From contig CAMUZE010000001.1 in assembly GCA_947165135.1 (NCBI GenBank), positions 1-64,000 of the forward strand: a DNA stretch of 64,000 nucleotides. The letters run 5' to 3'. Made by a program: the position numbers and the translations under genes. Positions 18,701 to 27,636 of the stretch are shown here, piece by piece (the first letter of the stretch is position 1; every line of letters starts with the position of its first letter). The notes below the pieces were generated by a model. The model did no database searches. It had not been told where the DNA came from and saw only the letters and a program-made list of their open reading frames with translations. This DNA is from an uncultured Clostridia bacterium. GTDB lineage: Bacteria; Bacillota_I; Bacilli_A; RF39; UBA660.

Positions 18701-19525
18701 TTATTGTTTGTTTTCTTCATTTAACTTTTTAAGTCTTCTTGTATATTCACGTGCTTCAAATTCTATATAACACTCACTTGCAATATGTTCTTTTGGTATA
18801 CTTTCTTCTCCACAATCTATTATTTGTGAAATTTCAGAATTGATGTGTTGTATATTTCTATCCAATAACTGTTTCAATTTTTCTGTTGTTAATCTTTCTC
18901 TAATATATTTTAAAGTACTAGGATAAAATTTGCTATTTTCATCTAAGAAATTTCTTAAACTATATTGTTTATAATACGCACAATCAAATATTTGATATTC
19001 TTCTTTACCTTTTTCTGAATCAAATAGTTTTCTTTCTTTTTCAGTTACAAGTACTATCTTGTTATTCTCTATTAATTCTCTAATTTCATCAGCACTATAA
19101 ATATGAGCGCTACTAACATTAGCATCTTCAGTATAAAGAATGATAAAGTTAATACCAACATCTTCATACCATGAATCAAACTTACCAAGTGCATTACATC
19201 TATCACCTGTTCTTAGAACAGTTTTTTGCATTTTTGTTTCAATTGTTTTTGAACCAACAAATTTTTTACCATAATATTTTCTTACAATATTTAAAAAATC
19301 TTGTTCATCCCAGTCCATTATAAATGCCATACCAGTTAATATTTTATAAAATTCCTCATCTGATATATTTTCTTTAAATAATCTTTGCCAATCCTCAGCA
19401 TCACTTAATAAGTCATCAATTTCTTTACATATATTAGATGCATCAACCACGCCAGTTTTAGAATACTTACTAATAGCTTGTTCATGTACATAACCTAATC
19501 TTTTTTCTAATAATTCAATGTTCAT
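18701..19525 (-). CDS. Hypothetical protein, family B member 2
   Basis: 274 aa; C-terminal half paralogous by eye to 7550-8113. Confidence 0.7.
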   Translation of the reverse strand: MNIELLEKRLGYVHEQAISKYSKTGVVDASNICKEIDDLLSDAEDWQRLFKENISDEEFYKILTGMAFIMDWDEQDFLNIVRKYYGKKFVGSKTIETKMQKTVLRTGDRCNALGKFDSWYEDVGINFIILYTEDANVSSAHIYSADEIRELIENNKIVLVTEKERKLFDSEKGKEEYQIFDCAYYKQYSLRNFLDENSKFYPSTLKYIRERLTTEKLKQLLDRNIQHINSEISQIIDCGEESIPKEHIASECYIEFEAREYTRRLKKLNEENKQ

Positions 19526-19565
19526 ATATTAATTCTCCTTTTATAACAATATATTATTTAATATT

Positions 19566-19883
19566 TTATTTTGTTTTTGATTCTTCAAGTATACGACACC
19601 TAGCCTCATTTGAAAAATTTTTATCAGAAGCAATATCATCTAAATTTTGTATTGTACTCAACACTTTTTTAATTTCTTTTTTTAAAAGATATTTATAATA
19701 TTCTAATGATACAAAATCTCTAACATAATATCCATAATATACTTTTCCATCTACGTCTACCACTTTAAATTCAGTAGTCATCCCTTCTTGGCAACTATCA
19801 ACTACAATTCCAATTTTATAATCAAGTATATTTCCAGATTTGTTAAGTATTACAACCTTTTGACTATTATCTAATTTTTCCAT
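19566..19883 (-). CDS. Hypothetical protein, family C member 2
   Basis: 105 aa; similar layout to 8238-8648 and the same position relative to a family B gene. Confidence 0.65.
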   Translation of the reverse strand: MEKLDNSQKVVILNKSGNILDYKIGIVVDSCQEGMTTEFKVVDVDGKVYYGYYVRDFVSLEYYKYLLKKEIKKVLSTIQNLDDIASDKNFSNEARCRILEESKTK

Positions 19884-19963
19884 TTAATTTTACTCCTTAA
19901 TGGCTATATATTATATATTTTTTTAAAGCCGATTTCCAAGTTTTATCATAATATTTAATATTA

Positions 19964-20413
19964 TTAATTATTTTGTTTTCTTTCTAAAATTTGACTATTA
20001 TTTTTAATCCCCTCATCTATCATATGTTCAATATCCATATACTCTGGTAATAAATGATACTGTTCTAATTCTTCTTCTATACTTTTCAATAATACATTTA
20101 ATTCTGTTTCTCTTTTCTTTATTTGTTCCTCAGTCAAATCATTTTCCCCTGCATGTTGACTATAAAATAGATAGTTTAATTCTCCTTCAATTTGGAGTCT
20201 TTGATGGTACTGATTAATTAAATAATTACATTTTTCCTCATCAATTACATTAAGTAGAAACATTCTATGAATTTTATATATTACTAATAAATCAAGTTTA
20301 TCGTATCCTGCTCCATTAATAACTAATAAAGTTTCATTTTTATATGGATCGTACATAGTTTTTAAACTTTCTGCTTTTAATTTGCTTGCTAGTTCATATC
20401 TCTGCTTACTCAT
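19964..20413 (-). CDS. Hypothetical protein, 149 aa
   Basis: ORF overlapping the upstream ORF by 8 nt, suggesting translational coupling. Confidence 0.6.
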   Translation of the reverse strand: MSKQRYELASKLKAESLKTMYDPYKNETLLVINGAGYDKLDLLVIYKIHRMFLLNVIDEEKCNYLINQYHQRLQIEGELNYLFYSQHAGENDLTEEQIKKRETELNVLLKSIEEELEQYHLLPEYMDIEHMIDEGIKNNSQILERKQNN

Positions 20414-20999
20414 TTTTACTAGTCTCTATTTTCTTCTCTAATTTAATAGTATCTTTTTCAGCATTTTGCTTTGCGACCAATTTTTTATATTGTTCATGTA
20501 AATAATATTTATTTCTTCTATGTAGATATTCAGCAGCTAAAAACAATCTGTTTTTTTCAAACTCCGTTATACTTCCTGATGATAATAAATTAACTACACT
20601 TAATAAAAATTTTGCATAAAGTCCATCCACAATTTCATCAGAAGATAATACTTCTTCTCCATATTGTTCTACAGTACATTCTGGATATTCTAACCCATAT
20701 TGTCTTATTAAATGTATTGCTGCAATTAAAGTAGCATCATAATATCCTACTAACTCATTTACTGTTAACTTACCTTCTTCATATAATTCATGTCTTAATT
20801 TATAAAATTTTGTCCCCAATCTATAGCTTTCTACATCAGCCTGATTAATTGAATATTCATATGTAGGTTTTGCTTTATCATATCCATAATATTTTTTGTC
20901 TAATTCATAGGTATTTTCAATATCCATTTTAGATATTTCTAATCTCATGATTTCATAATTTAATTTCTTGAATTCTTCTTTTTTATTATCTGTATCCAT
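20406..20999 (-). CDS. Hypothetical mostly helical protein, 197 aa
   Basis: ORF coupled to 19964-20413. Confidence 0.6.
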   Translation of the reverse strand: MDTDNKKEEFKKLNYEIMRLEISKMDIENTYELDKKYYGYDKAKPTYEYSINQADVESYRLGTKFYKLRHELYEEGKLTVNELVGYYDATLIAAIHLIRQYGLEYPECTVEQYGEEVLSSDEIVDGLYAKFLLSVVNLLSSGSITEFEKNRLFLAAEYLHRRNKYYLHEQYKKLVAKQNAEKDTIKLEKKIETSKNE

Positions 21000-21075
21000 T
21001 TATACATCACCTTCTTAGCTCTATATAGTACTCTAAAAGTTATAAAAAGTCAAATAAAAAGCACTTATATAAGTG

Positions 21076-21771
21076 CTACATTCTTTGCTGATATTCTTGT
21101 CTTTGATTTAATCCATAACAACTTGCAGGAATTAAATTACCAGACATATCTCTAACGTATACATTGGTGAATCTATAGAAATTATTATTTACATTATCAT
21201 AGAAAATGAAGTTAACATCCCCTGTGCTTGTTACAACGCATCCCATTAGTTCAGCTTGTCTATTTTTAAATACTGCATTTTCTTGATTCATCTGCATATA
21301 AGTTGTCAAATCTCCCAAAGAAAAGTTTTGATGATAAGGGTTATTTTTTTGTGCAGGATGTGAGTGTCCATGGCAAACAACCATACCAGTGCCATTATTA
21401 TTTCTTAATCTATTTTGCAAATCTGTTACCATTGCTTGATTAAAACTTGCCTGAGTGCCTCTTCTATCATTACTAGCAGACATAAACTGATTAAATTCAA
21501 CTACATTTCCAGGAAGTTCTCTACCATATAAGAAAAATGGAAATTCTTGACCAGTTGAATTAGTTGCTTCTTGTACGGCCCTTAACATTTCATAAACTTG
21601 TTCAGTAACTATAATATATCCACTAGGCATATTATTAATAATAGAAGAATTAACAGGAGTAAATTCTCCTAAACTATTAAAATGATCAAAATTCTGTTTA
21701 TGATATTGTCCATAAGGGTTTTTATTAATCATTATCTCTTTAACTTTTCTTACATACTCTTCCCTTGTCAT
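21076..21771 (-). CDS. JAB/MPN (JAMM)-like putative metalloprotease
   Basis: EFPFFLYGRELPG ... CHGHSHPAQKNNPYHQNFSLGDLTTYM fits E...HxHP...SxxD. Confidence 0.65.
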   Translation of the reverse strand: MTREEYVRKVKEIMINKNPYGQYHKQNFDHFNSLGEFTPVNSSIINNMPSGYIIVTEQVYEMLRAVQEATNSTGQEFPFFLYGRELPGNVVEFNQFMSASNDRRGTQASFNQAMVTDLQNRLRNNNGTGMVVCHGHSHPAQKNNPYHQNFSLGDLTTYMQMNQENAVFKNRQAELMGCVVTSTGDVNFIFYDNVNNNFYRFTNVYVRDMSGNLIPASCYGLNQRQEYQQRM

Positions 21772-21865
21772 AGTATTATCTCCTATAATAATTATAACAT
21801 GAACTAAAATACAGTTTAAATAACTATAAATATTTGATGTAAAATTTACATAAAAAAACCATATT

Positions 21866-22330
21866 TTAATTATGGTTTTTAGGAACTAATCTCATTTCTT
21901 TTTCATATGGAACACTTATAACTAAATAATCATTATATATATATCCAATCATTGGATCTCCATCATATTCAGGATGATCAGTAAATCTTGAAATATCAAT
22001 TCCCTGTTCTGCTAATAGATTTCTTAAATAAAAGAAATCTATTTTACTACTATCAAAGTCTTTACCTTTAGGTCCCCAATTAAATGAATAGTCTAATATT
22101 AATCTAATGTTTCCATCTTCTTTAAAATAATAACAAGGAACTTCTTTTTTACCAAGTGAAGCAAAATTACTTGGATTCAATACTATTTTACCAACCTTAC
22201 TATCTAAATTTAAAATTGTATTAAATAAATTATACATGCTTTCCATATAATTTTTTGTTCTTTGCTTTTCAGCTTCATCTTTTTCTTTAATTTTTTTGGT
22301 TATATATTTATCAATTATATTTTCTGACAT
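21866..22330 (-). CDS. Hypothetical protein, family A member 2
   Basis: Paralogous by eye to 6999-7478. Confidence 0.65.
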   Translation of the reverse strand: MSENIIDKYITKKIKEKDEAEKQRTKNYMESMYNLFNTILNLDSKVGKIVLNPSNFASLGKKEVPCYYFKEDGNIRLILDYSFNWGPKGKDFDSSKIDFFYLRNLLAEQGIDISRFTDHPEYDGDPMIGYIYNDYLVISVPYEKEMRLVPKNHN

Positions 22331-22349
22331 AATGTTACTCCAAAATAAA

Positions 22350-22958
22350 TTAACGCAGAAGTCTACTTGCTAAATATTGTTTATATATTTCAATTAAATC
22401 AGGGTCATGTTGATTTTTAGGCAAATTATCTAAATCAAAAAATTGCATTTTCTTTGATTCTTCATTCCACTTTAATTCACCAGAATAATTTTTAATTCTA
22501 TAAAATGCAGTATTATTTATAACAACATCTCCATTAGGATAATCATTTCTTCTTGATGGTCCAGAAACTATATCTATTAATTCTAAATCTTCTTCTCTTA
22601 CATCAAGATTTGTTTCTTCTTTTACTTCTCTAATTATTGTATCTTGAAACCTTTCACCTAATTCTTGGCATCCACCAGGAACACCCCATTTATCTCTATC
22701 TGCTCTACTTTGAAGAAGAATTTGTCCGTTTTCATTTTCTATTATTGCAGCTGCTCCATCTTGAAGTAATACAAATCTATGTTTTAATACACCCATACAT
22801 AATCTAGTAAAAACTGGATAACCTATAATATTGCTTAATTCAATTATTTCATCAGAAGATAATTGTTCAATCATTTTTACTAATTCATCATAAGCTATAT
22901 TACGTTTTTCTTCTTGAGATAAATTTCTAATTTTTTCTAACAATTCTCTACTACTCAT
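22350..22958 (-). CDS. NUDIX hydrolase
   Basis: Nudix box GGCQELGERFQDTIIREVKEETNL. Confidence 0.92.
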   Translation of the reverse strand: MSSRELLEKIRNLSQEEKRNIAYDELVKMIEQLSSDEIIELSNIIGYPVFTRLCMGVLKHRFVLLQDGAAAIIENENGQILLQSRADRDKWGVPGGCQELGERFQDTIIREVKEETNLDVREEDLELIDIVSGPSRRNDYPNGDVVINNTAFYRIKNYSGELKWNEESKKMQFFDLDNLPKNQHDPDLIEIYKQYLASRLLR

Positions 22959-23013
22959 TTTTAATCCTCAAAGTTACTATAAATAGAATACCACATTTTA
23001 TCTTTTTATTAAA

Positions 23014-23901
23014 TTATTTATTTGATTTTTTAGATAAAAGTAATGATGCATTTACCAACGCTCTACTTTTATCAACCTCATATTCGTGTCTTGGTAAAGT
23101 ACTTGCTGCCAAAGCACTCATCTTGCTGTAATCAGCTTTAAAACTATTTGATTTATTTTTTTTGTTTTTCTTATTTAATAAATCAATTACTTCTTGATAA
23201 TCTATAATACTATAGTCTGCCATTTCATTAATTCTTTCTCTATCTTTATCAGAATATTTATCATAGACATTTACAACGTCCATACCAGCACGTTTTGATG
23301 CTAAAACGCCAGAATATGAATCTTCAAATACTAAGCATCTGTCTGGAGTCGTTCCAAAATATTTTGTAACATTATTATATATTTCTGGATCTGGTTTCTT
23401 TAACTGTACTGTTTCTTTAGTTGTGATTAAGTCAAACAATTCTTTTATATTACCTTTCTTAATTAATTTTGGACTCTTTGCATAAATATCTATTTGTTTT
23501 TCTGAACTCATAGTTGCAAGTACTAAAGTATATCCTAACTCTTTTAATTTTCTTAATAAATCAACAACATTAGATTTAAACTCTATTTCATTTTCATATA
23601 TTTCTTCATATAATTCACGTCTTAATTTTGATAATTGCCTTCCATCCTTGATAGATAATCCATACTTTTTAATTAGAAAATTACAGTATTCTACATATAT
23701 TTCCCCAGAAGTATTGTTATGTAAAAATTCATCTCTTTCGTTTTGGATTTCATCAAAACTTACATCTTTTCCACTAAATTTTTTAATAATTGTCACATCT
23801 GTTAAATTCCATATTCCAATAGAATCAATTAATGTACCATCTAAGTCAAATATGATATATTTCTTTTTATTCATATTTAAATTTGATAATTTTTTAACCA
23901 T
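23014..23901 (-). CDS. HAD-superfamily hydrolase (beta-phosphoglucomutase-like)
   Basis: FDLDGTLIDS, KKPDPEIY, CLVFEDSYSGVLASKRAGM. Confidence 0.9.
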   Translation of the reverse strand: MVKKLSNLNMNKKKYIIFDLDGTLIDSIGIWNLTDVTIIKKFSGKDVSFDEIQNERDEFLHNNTSGEIYVEYCNFLIKKYGLSIKDGRQLSKLRRELYEEIYENEIEFKSNVVDLLRKLKELGYTLVLATMSSEKQIDIYAKSPKLIKKGNIKELFDLITTKETVQLKKPDPEIYNNVTKYFGTTPDRCLVFEDSYSGVLASKRAGMDVVNVYDKYSDKDRERINEMADYSIIDYQEVIDLLNKKNKKNKSNSFKADYSKMSALAASTLPRHEYEVDKSRALVNASLLLSKKSNK

Positions 23902-24004
23902 AAATATCCCCCAACTTTCATAAATATAGCATATATTATAATATAGTCAAACAATATTTTCAATAAAATAAATGACTTTTTATTAAAAATCAGATACAAT
24001 TATT

Positions 24005-24646
24005 ATGAGAGTGATATATATGAAAAAAATTATAGATATTGATAATTGGGAAAGAAAAGAATTATTTAATCATTACATTTCTTTTACCAATCCATTTGCA
24101 ATTGTTACAACAGAAATAGATATTACAAAATTATATTATTATTGTAAGAGTAATATTTTATCAATGTATGCTTCTATGGGATTTTATCTTTTAAAAACAA
24201 TTAATAATTTTGATGGATTTAAATATAGAAATGAAGATGGAAAATTAGTACTATTTGATAAAGTTAATGCTAATTTTACAGATAGTGTAGATGGTAAAGA
24301 TATTTTCTTCTTTTCAGTCAAATCAAGTGATAATTTAAAAGAATTTAATAATAATTATCGTAAAATAAAAAATGATTATATTTTAAATGACAAAAAATAT
24401 GTTGAAAAAAAATATAATATAGATGAAGTTTGGTTCTCTTGTACACCTTGGTTTAGTTTTAATGCAGCAACTCCACCATTTAATCATGACAATTATATTC
24501 CACAATTTATATGGGATAAATTCAAGAATGATAATGGTAAAATTACAACGCACTTAATGGTAATGGTACATCATGGATTTATGGATGGATATAAATTAGG
24601 AGAGTTCTTTAATACTCTACAAGAAAATTTAAATAAAATAAAATAA
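24005..24646 (+). CDS. Chloramphenicol acetyltransferase-like (CAT-fold) protein
   Basis: CAT-type layout with VHHGFMDGYKLGEFF (HHxxxDG) and FNPF/ATPPF segments; N-terminus IDIDNWERKELFNHY. Confidence 0.85.
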   Translation: MRVIYMKKIIDIDNWERKELFNHYISFTNPFAIVTTEIDITKLYYYCKSNILSMYASMGFYLLKTINNFDGFKYRNEDGKLVLFDKVNANFTDSVDGKDIFFFSVKSSDNLKEFNNNYRKIKNDYILNDKKYVEKKYNIDEVWFSCTPWFSFNAATPPFNHDNYIPQFIWDKFKNDNGKITTHLMVMVHHGFMDGYKLGEFFNTLQENLNKIK

Positions 24647-24664
24647 TTATAAGATTTCTTATAA

Positions 24665-26017
24665 TTATTTTTTTACAAGTACTGGTGTGCCAACATCTAC
24701 TTTTTCAAATACTTTTGGCATTACTGAAGGAGGAATATTAACACAACCATGACTACCATCTTTATGATATATTTCTCCACCAAATTTTTTTCTCCAATCA
24801 GCATCATGCATACCTTCTCCTCTATTAAAAGGCATCCAATATCTAACTGTTACTTTAAATTCTGGCCAATGTACATTTTCTTCTTTAGTTCTAACATCAA
24901 AAAGTCCACAATATGTTGGAGATTTATCTTTTCCTGTAACTATTGATGTCTCTATTACTAGTTCATCATCTACATATACTTGTAAATTTTGACTAGAAAT
25001 ATCAATTATTACATACTTATCTCCTAGAGAACAAGCGTGTTCTCTTGATATATATCCTATAGTGCCTTTACATTTAACTATATAGTAATCTTCTGTTTTG
25101 CCATATACTTCAGCCACTTCACGTTTGGGTATATTAGTAATTACTTCATTTGTTTCAATGTCATAAAGAGGTGTTCTACTAGTCATATATACCATATCAG
25201 CCATAGGATTTTTTGGAAAGTAACCTCTAGATTCTTTTACATATTCTCTATACACATAAGCAGTTCTTCCATTATAATTTACTTCACACCATTCATCATA
25301 AACATTTAAAAGTGGTAGAGAGTCTCCAACGCTTAATTGGTCTAATTTTTCTGATTTAGTAGTAGCTTCATTTCTTACATTTACTCTGGCTGTAGCAGTT
25401 ACTGTATCTGAAACATCAAAATAATCTAATAAATTATCTTCATTAATAGTTGGTATATCTTTATCACAAGGAAATTCTTCTGATTCAATCAATTCTATTT
25501 GACTATTTTGAATATATGCTACATTACCATCATATATTATTTCTGACCATTTATCATCGAGTTGTGAAACAAATAATAATGACTCACCACTTATTAACAT
25601 TCCAAGTTTATCTGATTTAATATTTGCTTCTGAATATATTTTTGCATTTTCTTTAGCAGTGGCATAAGTACAAGTTACCATTACTGGTTCAAGAGTAGGT
25701 TCTGGAATGATTTCTTCTTTTTCAGTATTTTCAACAACATCATTATCGATAGCTATGGTTTCGACTTCTGGCCTTGGTAGAACTTCGATTTCTTTTGCTT
25801 GAACTGTTTCAGTTTCAATAGTTTGATCATAATCATAATCTTTATTTTTACTAGCACAATTATTTCTAAACATTTTTGTTCCTAATAATGATGATCCTAT
25901 GCTAGCCACCACAGATGCTACTGCTAATACCACTACCCCACCTTTTATTAAATATTTTTTACTAGATGAATTCTTTTTAGCAATTTTACAAGTTTCAATT
26001 TCAGTTGTTTTTTTCAT
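24665..26017 (-). CDS. L,D-transpeptidase (YkuD) with SH3-like domains
   Basis: N-terminal TM, SH3_3-like repeats, IYHKDGSHGCVNIPPSVM (HxxGxHGCxN-type). Confidence 0.92.
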   Translation of the reverse strand: MKKTTEIETCKIAKKNSSSKKYLIKGGVVVLAVASVVASIGSSLLGTKMFRNNCASKNKDYDYDQTIETETVQAKEIEVLPRPEVETIAIDNDVVENTEKEEIIPEPTLEPVMVTCTYATAKENAKIYSEANIKSDKLGMLISGESLLFVSQLDDKWSEIIYDGNVAYIQNSQIELIESEEFPCDKDIPTINEDNLLDYFDVSDTVTATARVNVRNEATTKSEKLDQLSVGDSLPLLNVYDEWCEVNYNGRTAYVYREYVKESRGYFPKNPMADMVYMTSRTPLYDIETNEVITNIPKREVAEVYGKTEDYYIVKCKGTIGYISREHACSLGDKYVIIDISSQNLQVYVDDELVIETSIVTGKDKSPTYCGLFDVRTKEENVHWPEFKVTVRYWMPFNRGEGMHDADWRKKFGGEIYHKDGSHGCVNIPPSVMPKVFEKVDVGTPVLVKK

Positions 26018-26097
26018 TTTAACCCCTTCTTACAGAGGCATATTATATTATTCTTTATACAAAAAGTCAAATTAAAAGAAGATCTTTGATCTTCTTA

Positions 26098-27336
26098 TTA
26101 ACGATATTGACTAGGTATATTATAATCAACTGCTTTAGAAGGATTATACCCATATTTAAGCATTACTTCGACAGCATATTGCATAAATGTTTTTCTTTCT
26201 AATTCTAAAATTGCATTTAAGTCCCTTCTAAATGTAGAATGAACAACTCTATCTCTTAAATTATTATTTCTAGTAAGTTTAGTTGGATCACCAGTTAAAT
26301 AATAAGATTCTACATTATGTATAGCGTATTCATCATTAAATCTTTTTATCATAAGATCTATTGCTTCTAATAAAGTTCTTTCTACATTAGCAATTTGCCC
26401 AGGAGATAATTTCTTTTCTTCTCTTAAGCATTCTTGATAATGTCCCTTTAATTTTTCATAACTAAACATTGGATCATGAACTTTCATTATCAGAGAAAAT
26501 ACTTGTTTATAATTTCTTTTAACATCCTCTCCATATATTTGGAAATAATCTGTCAATTCTGTACTTTCATTATTAACAAATTCGCTAATAAGCATATCAT
26601 TTACAAAAGCATAAAAATCTTCGCATCCAACATTGTTTAATGTTTTAGTCCTCATTTTATTATCTATATATAATGATATAAGACCCGCTACAGTTGAATT
26701 GTATGATAAGCTGCCATCTACTGCTAAAGCAATACCATTTTTATTGTAAGCAAATGGATTAGGACTAATTAAACCTTGCATTAAATATGAAGTATTATTT
26801 ATAAAATTAATTAATGTATCCACATCTTTTTCTTCTACTAGTCTAATAACTATATCATCAAATCTTATTGCTTTACCTATTTTAGATACATGAGATATAT
26901 TATTTCTTTCAAGAAAATCAAATATCATAGTTGCTCCTCTTTCAATATGAGCAGCATCTAATGGAACATATACTTTTAAATGTTGCTTAGAATCATTTGC
27001 AGTTTTATCTTGTGATATAAACTGGCAAAAATATCTCCAACCAGCCGAAACATGTACATCTGTTTTTCTATTTCTAAAACTATTAATCCATAAATTGAAT
27101 GAACTTTCTGGATGTCCTACTCCATTATTCATTATAGGGCCATGAAAAGTAGGACTTGGTTTATCACTTAAATCAATTCCAAATTCACTTCTTTTAACAC
27201 CAATATGGTATAGTTGTCTATAAACATAATTATTCATAGACTCTGATTTAAAATTTAAATCAGGGTTTTCTTTTGCTAGTTTGGCAAAGTATTGTAAAAA
27301 AGCATCTATAGCTTCATTTCTATCACGATAATTCAT
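26098..27336 (-). CDS. Putative HopA1-like (T3SS effector HopA1 / phospho-lyase-related) protein
   Basis: DVHVSAGWRYFCQFI...HLKVYVPLDAAHIERGATMIFDFLERNNISHVSKIG...LISPNPFAYNKNGIALAVDGSLSYNSTVAGLIS, reminiscent of HopA1-family layout; by-eye call. Confidence 0.4.
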   Translation of the reverse strand: MNYRDRNEAIDAFLQYFAKLAKENPDLNFKSESMNNYVYRQLYHIGVKRSEFGIDLSDKPSPTFHGPIMNNGVGHPESSFNLWINSFRNRKTDVHVSAGWRYFCQFISQDKTANDSKQHLKVYVPLDAAHIERGATMIFDFLERNNISHVSKIGKAIRFDDIVIRLVEEKDVDTLINFINNTSYLMQGLISPNPFAYNKNGIALAVDGSLSYNSTVAGLISLYIDNKMRTKTLNNVGCEDFYAFVNDMLISEFVNNESTELTDYFQIYGEDVKRNYKQVFSLIMKVHDPMFSYEKLKGHYQECLREEKKLSPGQIANVERTLLEAIDLMIKRFNDEYAIHNVESYYLTGDPTKLTRNNNLRDRVVHSTFRRDLNAILELERKTFMQYAVEVMLKYGYNPSKAVDYNIPSQYR

Positions 27337-27512
27337 TATTCATTACTCATACTTTCCTTAATCTTGTTTATTTCTTCCTCAGTAATTTCAACTGTATCAC
27401 TTAGGTTATCATCTTTTTTATTATTATCAGGAGTTAACATATCAAGTTCCTTTTCTCCTTTTTCAAGTTCTGTATCAATTTCTACTTCTTTGCCTTCATA
27501 TATCACTTTCAT
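27336..27512 (-). CDS. 58-aa acidic micro-ORF coupled (TAATG) to the 412-aa gene
   Basis: MKVIYEGKEVEIDTELEKGEKELDMLTPDNNKKDDNLSDTVEITEEEINKIKESMSNE*; GGAGGG RBS upstream; stop/start overlap by 1 nt. Confidence 0.7.
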   Translation of the reverse strand: MKVIYEGKEVEIDTELEKGEKELDMLTPDNNKKDDNLSDTVEITEEEINKIKESMSNE

Positions 27513-27636
27513 AACTACCCTCCATAGTAATTATAACATATTTTATTTGTTTTTATATATTTCTTTACGTAAAAAAAATCCTAAAATAATTAATAATAAT
27601 TTCATTATGATATAATATTTATTAGGATGTGATTGT

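Noticed and set aside
5980-27336. Prophage
   Set aside because: No capsid, terminase, portal, tail, lysis or integrase genes recognised.
26098-27512. Class V lanthipeptide cluster
   Set aside because: Apart from the HopA1-like resemblance, no kinase, LxmX-like, transporter or clear Ser/Thr/Cys-rich core peptide is adjacent.
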